In this document: positions 33,432-43,112 of the stretch, piece by piece
Layout: every line of letters starts with the position of its first letter
Position numbering within the stretch: position 1 is the first letter of the stretch
NCBI RefSeq assembly: GCF_042429435.1
Contig: NZ_JBHMAF010000188.1
Reading direction: 5' to 3' (one strand)
From: Ectobacillus funiculus
Lineage (GTDB): Bacteria > Bacillota > Bacilli > Bacillales > Bacillaceae_G
DNA length: 64,000 nucleotides
Made by a program: the position numbers and the translations under genes
The notes under the pieces: generated by a model
The model's input: only the letters and a program-made list of their open reading frames with translations
What the model was told of the DNA's origin: nothing
The model's database searches: none

Positions 33432-33950
33432 TTATTTTTCTTCTCTCGCCTCAGCAAGACGCAAGAAATATTTTTTCAGCGGGACACAAAACAGCAGTAA
33501 AAATATACCGTTTAAAACGAGAGTAGCAAGGATTCGCTTTTCAAAAAATATGCCCGGCGTCAAATCCACTTGCCCAAGTAGCAGCAGCAATCCATACACC
33601 GCGTATTCTAAAGCTGTAACTCCTACTAATACCAGTACTGAAACAATGAATACATTGACCTGCAAAATTCTCATTGCATTAATAACCAGATAAGTCAATA
33701 CAGGATAAAGAAATAAGTAAATACCAATAAGTTCCGTATTTACAACATCAAACAAAAAACCGAACAATAAAGAAAAATATACAGCCTGTAACGAATGATA
33801 ATATATAGCTATAAAGAATAGCACGATAATCAAAAAGTGAGGAACCGCTATGCTCCCTTTCCATAGGAAATCTGCAGGAAAACTAAAGGAAAATACATTC
33901 TCAAGCAAAAAGACAGCGACAAGCAACAGGGAAAGAATCCATTTTTGCAT
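33432..33950 (-). CDS. mreD: Rod shape-determining protein MreD
   Basis: 172-residue membrane protein with five hydrophobic helices; the FGFLFDVVNTELIGIYLFLYP segment is typical of MreD. Part of the elongasome with MreB and MreC. Start ATG at 33950, with mreC 12 nt upstream. Confidence 0.9.
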   Translation of the reverse strand: MQKWILSLLLVAVFLLENVFSFSFPADFLWKGSIAVPHFLIIVLFFIAIYYHSLQAVYFSLLFGFLFDVVNTELIGIYLFLYPVLTYLVINAMRILQVNVFIVSVLVLVGVTALEYAVYGLLLLLGQVDLTPGIFFEKRILATLVLNGIFLLLFCVPLKKYFLRLAEAREEK

Positions 33951-33962
33951 TTGTTTCTCCCC

Positions 33963-34823
33963 CTACTCTTGCAGCTCTGCTTCTGCCGTAGGCATCGTCC
34001 GTTTTGCTACTATAACATGATCAATATCATTTAAATCAGCAGCAGGTTTGACATAGGCAGTTTGTGTTAAGCCATACTCATCCGGCGTTACATCAATAAT
34101 TTGCCCGATGACAAGCCCTTTTGGAAAAATGCCGCCAAGACCAGATGTTTCAACGTACTGCCCCTTCTTCACCTGTGCATCTGATGGAATTTTTGTAAAG
34201 ATGAGCATCTGCTTTTCTGTATCATATCCTTCAATTAAGCCAAATACCTTCTCATCGCCCTGCGCAACGGCGGAAATACGATTTGTACGATTTAAGGAAC
34301 TAAGTAGCTCAACCGTAGAGGTAAACTGCGATACACTCTTTATCTTGCCTATGAGCCCTTTTTCTGTAATAACCGCCATATCCTTTTTCACGCCTTGCTG
34401 CTCTCCCTTATCAATTGCAACTAAATCATACCATTTATCAGGGTTCCGTCCAATGATTGTGGCTTGCAATGGGTTATAATCATCAAGAGCATCTTTTTTC
34501 CCTAAAATAGCCCGCAGCTCTTCGTTATCCTGCTGTAAATTCTTAACATCCACTGAAAGCTTCGCATACTTATCCAACTTTTCCTTTAGCAGTTGGTTTT
34601 CTTCATATGTATGTTTGATATCTTCAATACTCTCGAAAAAACCCGCCACAGCGTGCGCAGGTTTTTCCAAGACCCGTTCCATTACTCCAACTGTATCCTT
34701 TATAAATTGCTCCGGCCAAGTTAACCGTTGCCTCTCTTTTAAGGAAATACCGATTAGTGCTACAAGAAGGATAATGCTTACTAATAAAACGATCAACCGT
34801 TTGTTTAAGAAAAACTGCGGCAC
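33963..34823 (-). CDS. mreC: Rod shape-determining protein MreC
   Basis: 286 residues: one N-terminal membrane helix (about 9-26), a coiled coil (about 65-105, ENQLLKEKLDKYAKL to LQQDNEELRAIL), and the beta-rich periplasm-facing domain with GLIGKI and VKKGQYVETSGLGGIFPKGL. Links MreB to wall synthases. GTG start at 34823 with GAGGGTG upstream; 16 nt after mreB. Confidence 0.93.
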   Translation of the reverse strand: MPQFFLNKRLIVLLVSIILLVALIGISLKERQRLTWPEQFIKDTVGVMERVLEKPAHAVAGFFESIEDIKHTYEENQLLKEKLDKYAKLSVDVKNLQQDNEELRAILGKKDALDDYNPLQATIIGRNPDKWYDLVAIDKGEQQGVKKDMAVITEKGLIGKIKSVSQFTSTVELLSSLNRTNRISAVAQGDEKVFGLIEGYDTEKQMLIFTKIPSDAQVKKGQYVETSGLGGIFPKGLVIGQIIDVTPDEYGLTQTAYVKPAADLNDIDHVIVAKRTMPTAEAELQE

Positions 34824-34839
34824 ACTTACACCCTCTTAA

Positions 34840-35859
34840 TCAGCTTAGTTTTGTTTTAAACAAATCGATATTATCAAGCGCTTTTCCTGTTCCGATTGCC
34901 ACGCAGTCAAGAGGATTTTCTGCTACAAGCACAGGCATTTTTGTTTCGTCACTAATGACCTTGTCCAAATTGCGAAGCAGCGCTCCTCCACCTGTTAATA
35001 CAATACCGCGATCCATAATGTCTGCTGCCAACTCAGGAGGTGTCTTCTCAAGTGTATTCTTTACAGATTCAACGATGGCCGCCACCGTATCCTTCAACGC
35101 ATCTGCGATTTCCTCTGCTCGAATCAATACTGTCTTCGGCAATCCTGTAATCAGGTCACGTCCACGGATTTCTATCGGTTCAATGCCCTCTCCAGTACCA
35201 GCAGAACCAACTTCCAGCTTCAACGTTTCAGCTGTCCGCTCACCAATCATCAAATTATAATTCTTCTTAATATATTGGATAATTGCTTCATCCATCTCAT
35301 CACCTGCTACGCGAATCGATTGACTCGTTACAATTCCGCCGAGCGAGATAATCGCTACTTCTGTTGTACCGCCACCAATATCTACGACCATGCTGCCAGT
35401 CGGTTCCCATACAGGTAAATTTGCACCAATTGCTGCCGCAAACGGCTCTTCAATCGGATACGCATCACGTGCACCAGCTTGACGTGTCGCATCAATTACA
35501 GCCCTCTTCTCTACAGCTGTAATTCCAGATGGCACACAAACCATCACATATGGTTTGCGCGAAAAGAAACCGTTCGATTTTTGTGCTTGTCTAATATAAT
35601 ATTTCATCATCGTTGCTGTTGTTTCATAATCTGCAATTACACCGTCTCGCATCGGGCGAAGCGCCACAACATTTCCTGGTGTACGTCCGATCATTTGCTT
35701 AGCATCGTTACCGACTGCCACGATTTGCTTCGTATCCGTCTGCATCGCGACAACGGAAGGCTCGCGCACAACAACACCTTTTCCCTTCACGTATACTAAT
35801 GTATTTGCAGTTCCTAAGTCTATTCCGAGATCACGAGTAAAGCCACCTAATCCTAACAT
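34840..35859 (-). CDS. mreB: Rod shape-determining actin homologue MreB
   Basis: 339 residues. Actin-fold phosphate loops DLGTANTLVYVKGKG (about 14) and MVVDIGGGTTEVAIISLGG (about 160), and the adenosine motif IVLTGGGALLRNLD near 290. Directs wall elongation. First gene of mreB-mreC-mreD; the 158 bp upstream, before radC, is AT-rich and probably contains the promoter. Confidence 0.97.
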   Translation of the reverse strand: MLGLGGFTRDLGIDLGTANTLVYVKGKGVVVREPSVVAMQTDTKQIVAVGNDAKQMIGRTPGNVVALRPMRDGVIADYETTATMMKYYIRQAQKSNGFFSRKPYVMVCVPSGITAVEKRAVIDATRQAGARDAYPIEEPFAAAIGANLPVWEPTGSMVVDIGGGTTEVAIISLGGIVTSQSIRVAGDEMDEAIIQYIKKNYNLMIGERTAETLKLEVGSAGTGEGIEPIEIRGRDLITGLPKTVLIRAEEIADALKDTVAAIVESVKNTLEKTPPELAADIMDRGIVLTGGGALLRNLDKVISDETKMPVLVAENPLDCVAIGTGKALDNIDLFKTKLS

Positions 35860-36017
35860 ATGTGTATCTTCCTTTCCAAAACGAAAATACTTTCCTTATT
35901 TTTATTTATATATTTAAAAACAACACGTTTCTATCTATATCTTTCTTTATTGTTCGCTAAACCCTATAAAAAACTCATAAAATACATTATAAAACAAAAC
36001 AAAAAAAATGGATAGAC

Positions 36018-36701
36018 TTAAATATAACCTTTTTCCTTTAAACTAACAAAGCGATGCTCTCCGATGATAATATGATCAAGCAAATCAACACCCATGATCT
36101 TTCCGCATTCTGCTAATCTTTTTGTCACTTCGATATCTTCACGGCTCGGGGCCGGATCGCCTGAGGGGTGGTTATGAAGGCATATAATAGAGGCAGCAGA
36201 GCGGCGAAACGCTTCGCGAAAAATCTCGCGCGGATGTACTATGGAGGCATTTAAACTGCCGATAAACACAGTTTGCCTGTGCATTACTTGATTTTTTGTA
36301 TTTAAATATAAACAGACGAAATGCTCCTGCTGCAGAAAGCGCATCTCCTCCATCATATAGTTTGCACAATCCTCCGGGCTGCGGATACTATAGCGCTCCT
36401 TGTATTCAATCCGTACCATTCTGCGCCCCAGCTCAAAGGCTGCAATGAGCTGCGCTGCTTTTGCAATCCCGATGCCATTTATATTTGTCAGCTCCTCCAC
36501 TGTTGCGTCTTTTAGCATCCGAAGACCATCAAAATGATGTAAAATACGACCTGCAAGCGCTAAAACAGACTCCTCCTTTGTTCCCGTTCTTAATAAAACA
36601 GCAAGCAGCTCTGTATTAGACAAGCTGCTTACCCCCTCTATCAATAAACGTTCCCTTGGCTGATCATCCTTTACTACATCACGAATCTGGTTTATACGCA
36701 T
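36018..36701 (-). CDS. radC: RadC family JAB-domain protein
   Basis: 227 residues: N-terminal helix-hairpin-helix part (GIGIAKAAQLIAAFELGRR at about 75) and a JAB/MPN metalloprotease-like domain with VHPREIFREAFRR and the zinc motif HNHPSGDPAPSREDIEVTKRL. Despite its name, a repair role is doubtful. The ATG at 36701 has GGGAGGGG upstream and overlaps the maf end by 23 nt; the longer frame to 36782 lacks support. Downstream of maf, upstream of mreB as in B. subtilis. Confidence 0.92.
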   Translation of the reverse strand: MRINQIRDVVKDDQPRERLLIEGVSSLSNTELLAVLLRTGTKEESVLALAGRILHHFDGLRMLKDATVEELTNINGIGIAKAAQLIAAFELGRRMVRIEYKERYSIRSPEDCANYMMEEMRFLQQEHFVCLYLNTKNQVMHRQTVFIGSLNASIVHPREIFREAFRRSAASIICLHNHPSGDPAPSREDIEVTKRLAECGKIMGVDLLDHIIIGEHRFVSLKEKGYI

Positions 36702-37272
36702 CGTTCCCCTCCCATATAAAAGATCGGAGCTCACGTACAATACGCGCCACCGGAAGACCGACAACCGAGTAATAATCACCATTAATTTTCTTAACTAGCG
36801 TGGCGCCCTTTCCTTGAATGCCGTAGCTCCCTGCCTTATCAAGAGGCTCTCCTGTTTCGACATATGCTTGTATTTCCTCTTCAGATAATTTCCAAAATGT
36901 TACCTCTGTTCGTTCATAAAAAGTAAAGGTTTCACCCTCGGAAACGAGCGCTACTCCAGTATACACCTCATGTATGTTGCCTGATAAAAGGCGCAGCATT
37001 TCCACGGCTTCTTCCTTACTGTTTGGTTTTCCTAGCATCCGTGCGCCGTATGTTACAATTGTGTCTGCTCCTAACACAACAGCATGAGGGTAATGCCGTG
37101 CAACATCGGCTGCCTTTTGCGCCGCTAGGGACATCACAACCTCTGCCGGAGACGCGGTTTCTTCAATCTTTTCCTCTACCTCGCTCACATGAATTTCAAA
37201 TGGAATTTGCACAAGCTCTAGCAGCTCCTTACGTCTCGGGGATGCCGAAGCTAAGATAAGGGGTTTTGTCAT
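36679..37272 (-). CDS. maf: Maf nucleoside triphosphate pyrophosphatase
   Basis: Hydrolyses noncanonical or modified nucleotides (dTTP/UTP type) and affects septum formation in B. subtilis. 197 residues with LASASPRRKELLELV at the start, VVLGADTIVTYGARMLGKP, and GSYGIQGKGATLVKKINGDYYSVVGLP. The ATG at 37272 has AAAGGTGA upstream; the extension to 37326 has none. Confidence 0.94.
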   Translation of the reverse strand: MTKPLILASASPRRKELLELVQIPFEIHVSEVEEKIEETASPAEVVMSLAAQKAADVARHYPHAVVLGADTIVTYGARMLGKPNSKEEAVEMLRLLSGNIHEVYTGVALVSEGETFTFYERTEVTFWKLSEEEIQAYVETGEPLDKAGSYGIQGKGATLVKKINGDYYSVVGLPVARIVRELRSFIWEGNDAYKPDS

Positions 37273-37399
37273 CCTATCACCTTTCCTATGTTGTTTTAGA
37301 AGGAAGATACGCTTGTATCGTATCAAATATACAACTTCCTCTCAATTTTACAAAATGTCACTTTGTTCATCGATTTCTACGAATCTCGTCTTAGAAAAC

Positions 37400-37431
37400 A
37401 AAAAAGGAAAGAAGGATTCTTTCTTCTTCCC
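37400..37431. terminator. Terminator after spoIIB
   Basis: GGAAAGAAG (37406-37414) can pair with CTTCTTCC (37423-37430) with one bulge; on the minus strand followed by TTTTTTG. It is immediately after the spoIIB stop. Confidence 0.6.
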
Positions 37432-37436
37432 GTTCG

Positions 37437-38417
37437 TTATGAGTCCTTTCCTGTGAGAACTGTCTCATAGGAAACAAGTCCGTCCAACAAAAGCTGCTGC
37501 AGCTTTACAAACGTCTTCTCATCTTTTGTTTCCTTATATTCCTGCAGAGCATCGCAGGAAAGAGACACGTACGTAAGCAGCTTTTTCACTTCAGCCTTCT
37601 CGACAGACTTCCCCTCCTTGGTAAGCTCCTTCACACTTTTATCCAGCTCACTCCACTGCTCATTGCTGATTTTCCCTGCCGTATACACAGTTGAAGTTTG
37701 CTCAATAAGAGTACGAAGTGACTTCTCAGTTTTGCCTATCAGTCCCTCATATTTTTTGAATGCTGCCGGTACCTGTTTATCTGTAAAAACCCGCCGCTTT
37801 TCCAGTACAGCAAAACCCTTCGCTTTATAGGAGGCGGTGAGTTTCTTCGCTCCTTTTTCATCATTCGCTATGCCGATAAACAAAAAGGTTTTTCCATCAG
37901 AGTTGATGAGAGCCCCCGGCATTCCCTTTTCCTTCATATCATCTAGTGCTGCTTGTCCCCTTTCCGCTGTGGAAAACACATTTCCTTGTATAACATACAC
38001 AGCAAGCTCCTCTAATGCTGCAGATTGCTGCGTTTGTTGCTCCGAGGATTTCGTTTGCTTCTCTGCAGGAGCAGTTGTTGTTGTTGTAGAAGTTACACTA
38101 GCCGCTGCCGGCATGCTTTTTTCTTCCTTCGTACCATCTAACACATGTAATACTCCAAAGCCAAAGCCTGTCCCAAGCAAAACTGCCGTTCCAACAGTGA
38201 GAATCATCTGCTTACGGCGCCCTTTCCTTTTTTTCGGCTCTACTGAAAGTTCATTCCCTGCACGAAATGGTACTACATTATGCTGTAAAATTTGCTCGGA
38301 AGGAAGCATCCATTGGAACTCCTCCTGCGGGGGAGCATCTTGCTTTGTCGGCTCCTCCTTATAGTTTGTTTCAGTACCGTTCACTTTAATTAAGATTTTT
38401 GGAGAACGCTTGTCCAT
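37437..38417 (-). CDS. spoIIB: Stage II sporulation protein B
   Basis: Helps engulfment and localises SpoIIM/P/D at the septum. 326 residues: cytoplasmic N-terminus with KILIKVNGTETNYKEEP, one membrane helix at about 72-90 (MILTVGTAVLLGTGFGFGVLHVL), a Ser/Thr/Gln linker (CATTTTT-type run at about 105-130), and a SPOR-like domain (about 135-210, YVIQGNVFSTAERGQAALDDM). Start ATG at 38417 with AAGGGG upstream. B. subtilis has comC between spoIIB and folC; here that space is 254 bp with no gene. Confidence 0.88.
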   Translation of the reverse strand: MDKRSPKILIKVNGTETNYKEEPTKQDAPPQEEFQWMLPSEQILQHNVVPFRAGNELSVEPKKRKGRRKQMILTVGTAVLLGTGFGFGVLHVLDGTKEEKSMPAAASVTSTTTTTAPAEKQTKSSEQQTQQSAALEELAVYVIQGNVFSTAERGQAALDDMKEKGMPGALINSDGKTFLFIGIANDEKGAKKLTASYKAKGFAVLEKRRVFTDKQVPAAFKKYEGLIGKTEKSLRTLIEQTSTVYTAGKISNEQWSELDKSVKELTKEGKSVEKAEVKKLLTYVSLSCDALQEYKETKDEKTFVKLQQLLLDGLVSYETVLTGKDS

Positions 38418-38584
38418 GGCTTCATCCCCTTCTTATTGCTTTTTAGAATGGTATCACAGTTCTTCTAAAAAAGAACATGAGATTTGTCAGGAGAAGGAAA
38501 ATCATTTTCGTCAATTTGTTTCATATTTCTATGTTTATTCTCACATAACGCTTAGCAGAACAAAGAAAAAGAAAAGAATAAGCA

Positions 38585-38655
38585 TTATTCCTAAAATTTC
38601 TCGCTACGTCGAATTGGCTTCCAGCTAGAAATTTATACTTTCTTACAATGTAAAA
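38585..38655 (+). repeat. Partial dispersed repeat (module B)
   Basis: TATTCCTAAAATTTCTCGC, CTACGTCGAATTGGCTTCC, AGCTAGAAATTTATAC; module A is missing. It lies just beyond the folC terminator. Confidence 0.88.
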
Positions 38656-38684
38656 AAGCAGACAGCTTGCGCTATCTGCTTTCT
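38652..38684. terminator. Terminator overlapping the folC stop
   Basis: AAGCAGACAGC (38656-38666) / GCTATCTGCTT (38671-38681), loop TTGC, T run on the minus strand. The folC stop TAG is in the stem. Confidence 0.85.
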
Positions 38685-39967
38685 GTTATATATTTACGAA
38701 CACCGGAAATAAAATAGAGTGAACCTGTAATCAGAAACAAATCCTCCTCTGTAAGAATTGGTTTAATTTTGTCTATAGCTTCTTTCCAATCCTGATATAT
38801 CTCCTTTTGTTCCATGCTGCAATGCGTGGCTAACAGCTCTGGTGAAATAGCACGAGGAAAATCGAAGGTTGTAAATACCATATGATCCGCGATTGTCTCA
38901 AGTCCTGCTACCATTTCAGCTATTTTTTTATCCCCAAGTGCACTGAACAATACCGTTATACGTTTATCAGCATAATGAGACTGTACTGTTTGCACAAGGC
39001 TAGTGATTCCTTCCGGGTTATGGGCACCATCGATTACGATCCGAGGGTGATCAGACAGCTGCTCAAAACGGCCCAGCCAAAAGGCTTTCTTTAATCCATG
39101 ATGAATGTCCTCATCCTTCACCAAAAATGATTGATATGTTTTTAAATAATACACTGCCATTAATGCAAGCGCAGCATTTTGCACCTGATGTGTTCCCTTC
39201 ATCGTAATGCTTAAGTTTTCCATAATACCAAACGGGCTTTCAAAGGTGAACGTTTCTCCATCCGCTGTCGATTGCGTATGCCCTGCAGAAAACTCTTTAC
39301 CGAGCGTATACACCTTCGCGCGTCTTTTCTGTGCCTCTTCCGCAATCACCGCAAGAGCCTCCTGTTGGGAAACGCCAGTTATAACAGATACGCCGGATTT
39401 AATGATGCCTGCCTTTTCTGATGTGATTTCTTCAAGTGTTTCTCCCAACACATGCATATGATCATATCCAATTGTTGTGATGATAGATAGGACAGGATAT
39501 ATAACATTCGTCGAATCAAGACGCCCCCCAAGCCCTGTTTCCAGTAGGACAATATCACACGGATTGATCTTGCCGAAGTAATAAAAGGCCATAACAGTTA
39601 AAATTTCAAATTCGGTTGCCGCTCCGAATTCCGTTTCATCCAAAGCTTCTGCAATCGGCTTCACGATACGTACAAGTTCTGCAATGTCCTCGTTTGGAAT
39701 TGGCGTTCCGTTTATGCTAATACGTTCATTAAAACTTTCAATATACGGTGAAGTAAACGTACCAACCTTATATTCTGCTTGCTCTAAGATCGAGCGTATA
39801 TATGTAAGTGTGGAGCCTTTTCCATTTGTACCGGCAAGATGAACGCATGTAATTCTTCTCTCTGGGTTGTCCAATTGCTGAAGCATCCAGTTCATCCGTT
39901 CTAATCCTGGCTTAATGCCGAACTTTAATCGGTTGTGGATCCAACTTACCGCTTCTTCATATGTCAT
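38672..39967 (-). CDS. folC: Folylpolyglutamate synthase/dihydrofolate synthase FolC
   Basis: Adds glutamates to folates and joins dihydropteroate with glutamate. 431 residues. ATP loop LAGTNGKGSTLTYI near 47, LLETGLGGRLDSTNV, and RIVIDGAHNPEGI in the C-terminal domain. AAAGGAG precedes the ATG at 39967 (MTYEEAVSWIHNRL); the longer frame to 40006 reads through the valS tail region. It follows valS by about 67 bp and is probably cotranscribed with it. Confidence 0.94.
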   Translation of the reverse strand: MTYEEAVSWIHNRLKFGIKPGLERMNWMLQQLDNPERRITCVHLAGTNGKGSTLTYIRSILEQAEYKVGTFTSPYIESFNERISINGTPIPNEDIAELVRIVKPIAEALDETEFGAATEFEILTVMAFYYFGKINPCDIVLLETGLGGRLDSTNVIYPVLSIITTIGYDHMHVLGETLEEITSEKAGIIKSGVSVITGVSQQEALAVIAEEAQKRRAKVYTLGKEFSAGHTQSTADGETFTFESPFGIMENLSITMKGTHQVQNAALALMAVYYLKTYQSFLVKDEDIHHGLKKAFWLGRFEQLSDHPRIVIDGAHNPEGITSLVQTVQSHYADKRITVLFSALGDKKIAEMVAGLETIADHMVFTTFDFPRAISPELLATHCSMEQKEIYQDWKEAIDKIKPILTEEDLFLITGSLYFISGVRKYITESR

Positions 39968-40034
39968 CCTAGTCTCCTTTCTGAAAAAAGCGAACCCGGG
40001 CTTCACATCTGTCTTGCCGGGTTCGCATATCAGC

Positions 40035-42677
40035 TTATTTTTTTAATTCTGCCAAACGCTGACGAACCGCCTCACGTTTTTCTGTATAATCCTGCTGCTT
40101 CTTGCGTTCTTCTTCAATTACCTGAGCAGGTGCCTTTTTCACGAAGCCTTCATTGCTAAGCTTCTTCTGCACACGCTCTACTTCACTGTCTAAGCGTTTC
40201 AGCTCTTTTTCAAGACGGGCAATTTCCTCGTCTAAGTTAATTAAATCCTCAAGAGGCAGGAATAGCTCCGCTCCTGTGATAACTGCTGTCATACATTGCT
40301 CTGGCGCTTGTACATTTGTTTCAATCACGAGCTCGCTCGGGTTACAGAAACGCTCAATGTAGGAGCTGTTTTTCTGAAGACTTGCAAGAGTTGCCTCGTC
40401 CTTCGCCTTAATGTACAATTGAACCTTTTTACTAAGCGGCGTATTTACTTCCGCGCGAATATTGCGTACAGAACGGATGATTTCCACAAGCTGACGCATT
40501 TGCTCCGCCGCTTCCTTATCTGCTAAATCCTCACGAATTGTCGGCCACTGCGCTACCGTAATCGATTCGCCTTCATGCGGAAGGTGCTGCCAAATTGTTT
40601 CTGTTACAAACGGCATGAACGGATGAAGCAGCTTCATCGTTCCTTCAAGTACATATGCGAGTACGGAACGAGTTGTTTTCTTTGCGGCTTCCTCTTCACC
40701 GTAAAGCGGAAGCTTCGCCATTTCAATGTACCAGTCACAGAAGTCATCCCAAATAAAGTTGTACAGTGCACGGCCGACTTCGCCGAGCTCATACTTATCA
40801 AGATTTTTCGTCACGCTCTCAATTGTTTCATTAAATCGTGTCAAAATCCATTTATCCGCAACGGACATCTCACCCGTTAAATCTAGTTCCTGGTATGTCA
40901 TGCCGTTCATGTTCATTAACACGAAGCGGGATGCATTCCAAATCTTATTAATAAAGTTCCAAGTAGACTCTACCTTTTCGATACTAAAGCGTAAGTCTTG
41001 ACCTGGTGCACTTCCTGTAGATAGGAAGAATCGAAGTGAGTCAGCACCATACTGCTCAATCACATCCATCGGGTCTACCCCGTTTCCAAGCGATTTGCTC
41101 ATCTTGCGACCTTGCGCGTCACGAACTAAGCCATGGATCAGTACATCGTTGAATGGACGTTGACCTGTAAACTCAAGACCTTGGAAAATCATGCGTGATA
41201 CCCAGAAGAAAATAATATCATAGCCTGTTACCAGAACATCAGTTGAGTAATAACGTTTAAAGTCTTCAGAGTCTTTATCAGGCCAGCCAAGCGTTGAAAA
41301 CGGCCAAAGCGCTGAGCTGAACCAAGTATCAAGAACATCATTATCCTGCTCCCAATTCTCAGAATCAGCAGGCGGGTTTGTATCTACATACACTTCCCCT
41401 GTTTCTTTATGATACCAAGCCGGAATGCGGTGTCCCCACCAAAGCTGACGGGAAATACACCAATCACGGATGTTTTCCATCCAGTGCAAGTATGTTTTCT
41501 CAAAGCGCTCCGGTACAAAGTTTACCTTTTCCTCCTGCTGCTGAAGCTTGATCGCCTCATCCGCTAACGGCTGCATTTTCACAAACCATTGCGTTGATAA
41601 ATACGGCTCTACAACAACACCGCTGCGCTCACTATGACCAACGGAATGTGTATGCTCTTCAATTTTGACAAGTACACCCTGCTCTTGTAAATCTTTCACA
41701 AGCTGCTTGCGGCATTCAAAGCGGTCCATTCCTTGATATACTCCAGCATTTGCGTTCATTGTGCCGTCCTCATTCATGACAAGGATACGCGGCAAGTTAT
41801 GACGATTTCCAATTTCAAAATCGTTCGGGTCATGAGCTGGCGTAATTTTTACAGCGCCAGAGCCAAATTCCATATCTACATAATCATCGCCGACAATCCG
41901 GATTTCACGGCCGACGATTGGAAGCACTGCTGTTTTACCAATTAAATGCTTGTAGCGTTCATCTTCCGGATGAACCGCAATCGCTGTATCCCCGAGCATC
42001 GTTTCTGGACGAGTCGTTGCAATTTCAATGTAGCCAGATCCATCAGAAAGCGGGTAACGCATATGATAGAATGCCCCTTGTACATCCTTATAAATAACCT
42101 CAATATCAGACAAAGCCGTGCGTGTTGCCGGATCCCAGTTAATGATATATTCACCTCGGTAAATGAGACCCTTTTTATATAAAGTAACAAATACATGGCG
42201 TACTGCTTCGGATAATCCTTCATCCAGCGTAAAGCGTTCGCGGGAATAATCAAGACCTAAGCCAACCTTCGCCCATTGTGCGCGAATATGGGATGCATAT
42301 TCTTCCTTCCACTCCCATGCCTTTTCCAAGAACTTTTCACGTCCAAGGTCATAGCGCGTTACTCCTTCCTCACGCAGCTTTCCTTCTACCTTTGCCTGTG
42401 TCGCAATACCGGCATGATCCATACCAGGAAGCCATAGCACATCATAACCTTGTAATCTCTTTGCACGCGTTAAAATGTCCTGCAGCGTTGTATCCCAGGC
42501 GTGCCCTAAATGAAGCTTACCCGTTACGTTTGGCGGTGGAATTACAATTGTGTATGGCTGTTTCTCAGCTTCGCCCTTTGCTTCAAAATATTTTCCTGCA
42601 AGCCACCATTCATAGCGGCCTTCTTCTACGGATTTATGGTCGTATTTCGTTGGTAAATTATTGTCCGTATTTGTCAT
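40035..42677 (-). CDS. valS: Valyl-tRNA synthetase
   Basis: 880 residues, the same as B. subtilis ValS. Class I signatures: PPPNVTGKLHLGHAWD (HIGH) at about 45-60 and GRKMSKSLGNG (KMSKS) at about 525; the editing domain is between (TTRPETMLGDTAIAVHP); C-terminal coiled coil from about 810 to the end. Two close ATGs; GGAGG is 7 nt from the one at 42677 (MTNTDNN). Controlled by the T-box leader upstream. Confidence 0.97.
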   Translation of the reverse strand: MTNTDNNLPTKYDHKSVEEGRYEWWLAGKYFEAKGEAEKQPYTIVIPPPNVTGKLHLGHAWDTTLQDILTRAKRLQGYDVLWLPGMDHAGIATQAKVEGKLREEGVTRYDLGREKFLEKAWEWKEEYASHIRAQWAKVGLGLDYSRERFTLDEGLSEAVRHVFVTLYKKGLIYRGEYIINWDPATRTALSDIEVIYKDVQGAFYHMRYPLSDGSGYIEIATTRPETMLGDTAIAVHPEDERYKHLIGKTAVLPIVGREIRIVGDDYVDMEFGSGAVKITPAHDPNDFEIGNRHNLPRILVMNEDGTMNANAGVYQGMDRFECRKQLVKDLQEQGVLVKIEEHTHSVGHSERSGVVVEPYLSTQWFVKMQPLADEAIKLQQQEEKVNFVPERFEKTYLHWMENIRDWCISRQLWWGHRIPAWYHKETGEVYVDTNPPADSENWEQDNDVLDTWFSSALWPFSTLGWPDKDSEDFKRYYSTDVLVTGYDIIFFWVSRMIFQGLEFTGQRPFNDVLIHGLVRDAQGRKMSKSLGNGVDPMDVIEQYGADSLRFFLSTGSAPGQDLRFSIEKVESTWNFINKIWNASRFVLMNMNGMTYQELDLTGEMSVADKWILTRFNETIESVTKNLDKYELGEVGRALYNFIWDDFCDWYIEMAKLPLYGEEEAAKKTTRSVLAYVLEGTMKLLHPFMPFVTETIWQHLPHEGESITVAQWPTIREDLADKEAAEQMRQLVEIIRSVRNIRAEVNTPLSKKVQLYIKAKDEATLASLQKNSSYIERFCNPSELVIETNVQAPEQCMTAVITGAELFLPLEDLINLDEEIARLEKELKRLDSEVERVQKKLSNEGFVKKAPAQVIEEERKKQQDYTEKREAVRQRLAELKK

Positions 42678-42697
42678 ATACATTCCTCCTTCTCAAA

Positions 42698-42975
42698 ATA
42701 AAAAACTCCACTCATCCAGAAAAGGACGAATGGAGTTATATTCGCGGTACCACCTTTTTTTGCAAGCGAAGGCTTGCACACTTTATCTGGTAACGGGTTA
42801 CACCCGGCTTCCTCTACTGTAATATTCAAAGAAGCAGCTCAAGGGCGACCTTCCGACGCTGTCATCTAAGAAATCTCCCAGCTGCTGATTTCTCTCTCTG
42901 AAAGATGCAAACACATCGTACTCTTCCCTATCTAAGCATTTTGTTATTATTTTATACAAACTATAGTCTAAAAAA
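42698..42975 (-). ncRNA. T-box leader of valS
   Basis: Uncharged tRNA-Val sensor. The transcript contains the T-box sequence AAGGTGGTACCGCG (around 42744-42757), followed by the terminator ACTCCATTCGTCC / GGATGAGTGGAGT (42705-42736) and a T run. A GTC triplet at 42857-42855, just after GATGACAGC in the Stem I region, is a plausible specifier codon for valine. The antiterminator would form between the T-box side and ACTCCA. Confidence 0.92.
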
Positions 42976-42993
42976 AGAAAGTGCAATCGTCAA
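42965..42993 (-). promoter_or_regulatory. SigA promoter of valS leader
   Basis: TTGACG (42993-42988), 17-nt spacer, TAGACT (42970-42965). Good -35, weaker -10; it lies just before the T-box element. Confidence 0.6.
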
Positions 42994-43051
42994 TAAGCTT
43001 TGCCAAGTTTTTTGTAATATATGCAGAAAATCGAAAAAAGTGCACGAAATG

Positions 43052-43080
43052 CACACTAGGTGTTTGCCCCGCATAGGGTA
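43052..43080 (+). promoter_or_regulatory. Candidate SigK promoter
   Basis: CACA at 43052-43055, 16-nt spacer, CATAGGGTA at 43072-43080. This matches the SigK pattern (mACm, N16, CATANNNTA) exactly at the conserved bases. The start codon of the small membrane protein is 33 nt further. Confidence 0.55.
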
Positions 43081-43112
43081 CTATAAACCCGTTATTTTCG
43101 GAGGAATGCAGA

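Noticed and set aside
42798..42986. 62-codon minus-strand frame upstream of valS
   Set aside because: It runs through the T-box leader Stem I region; no protein signature.
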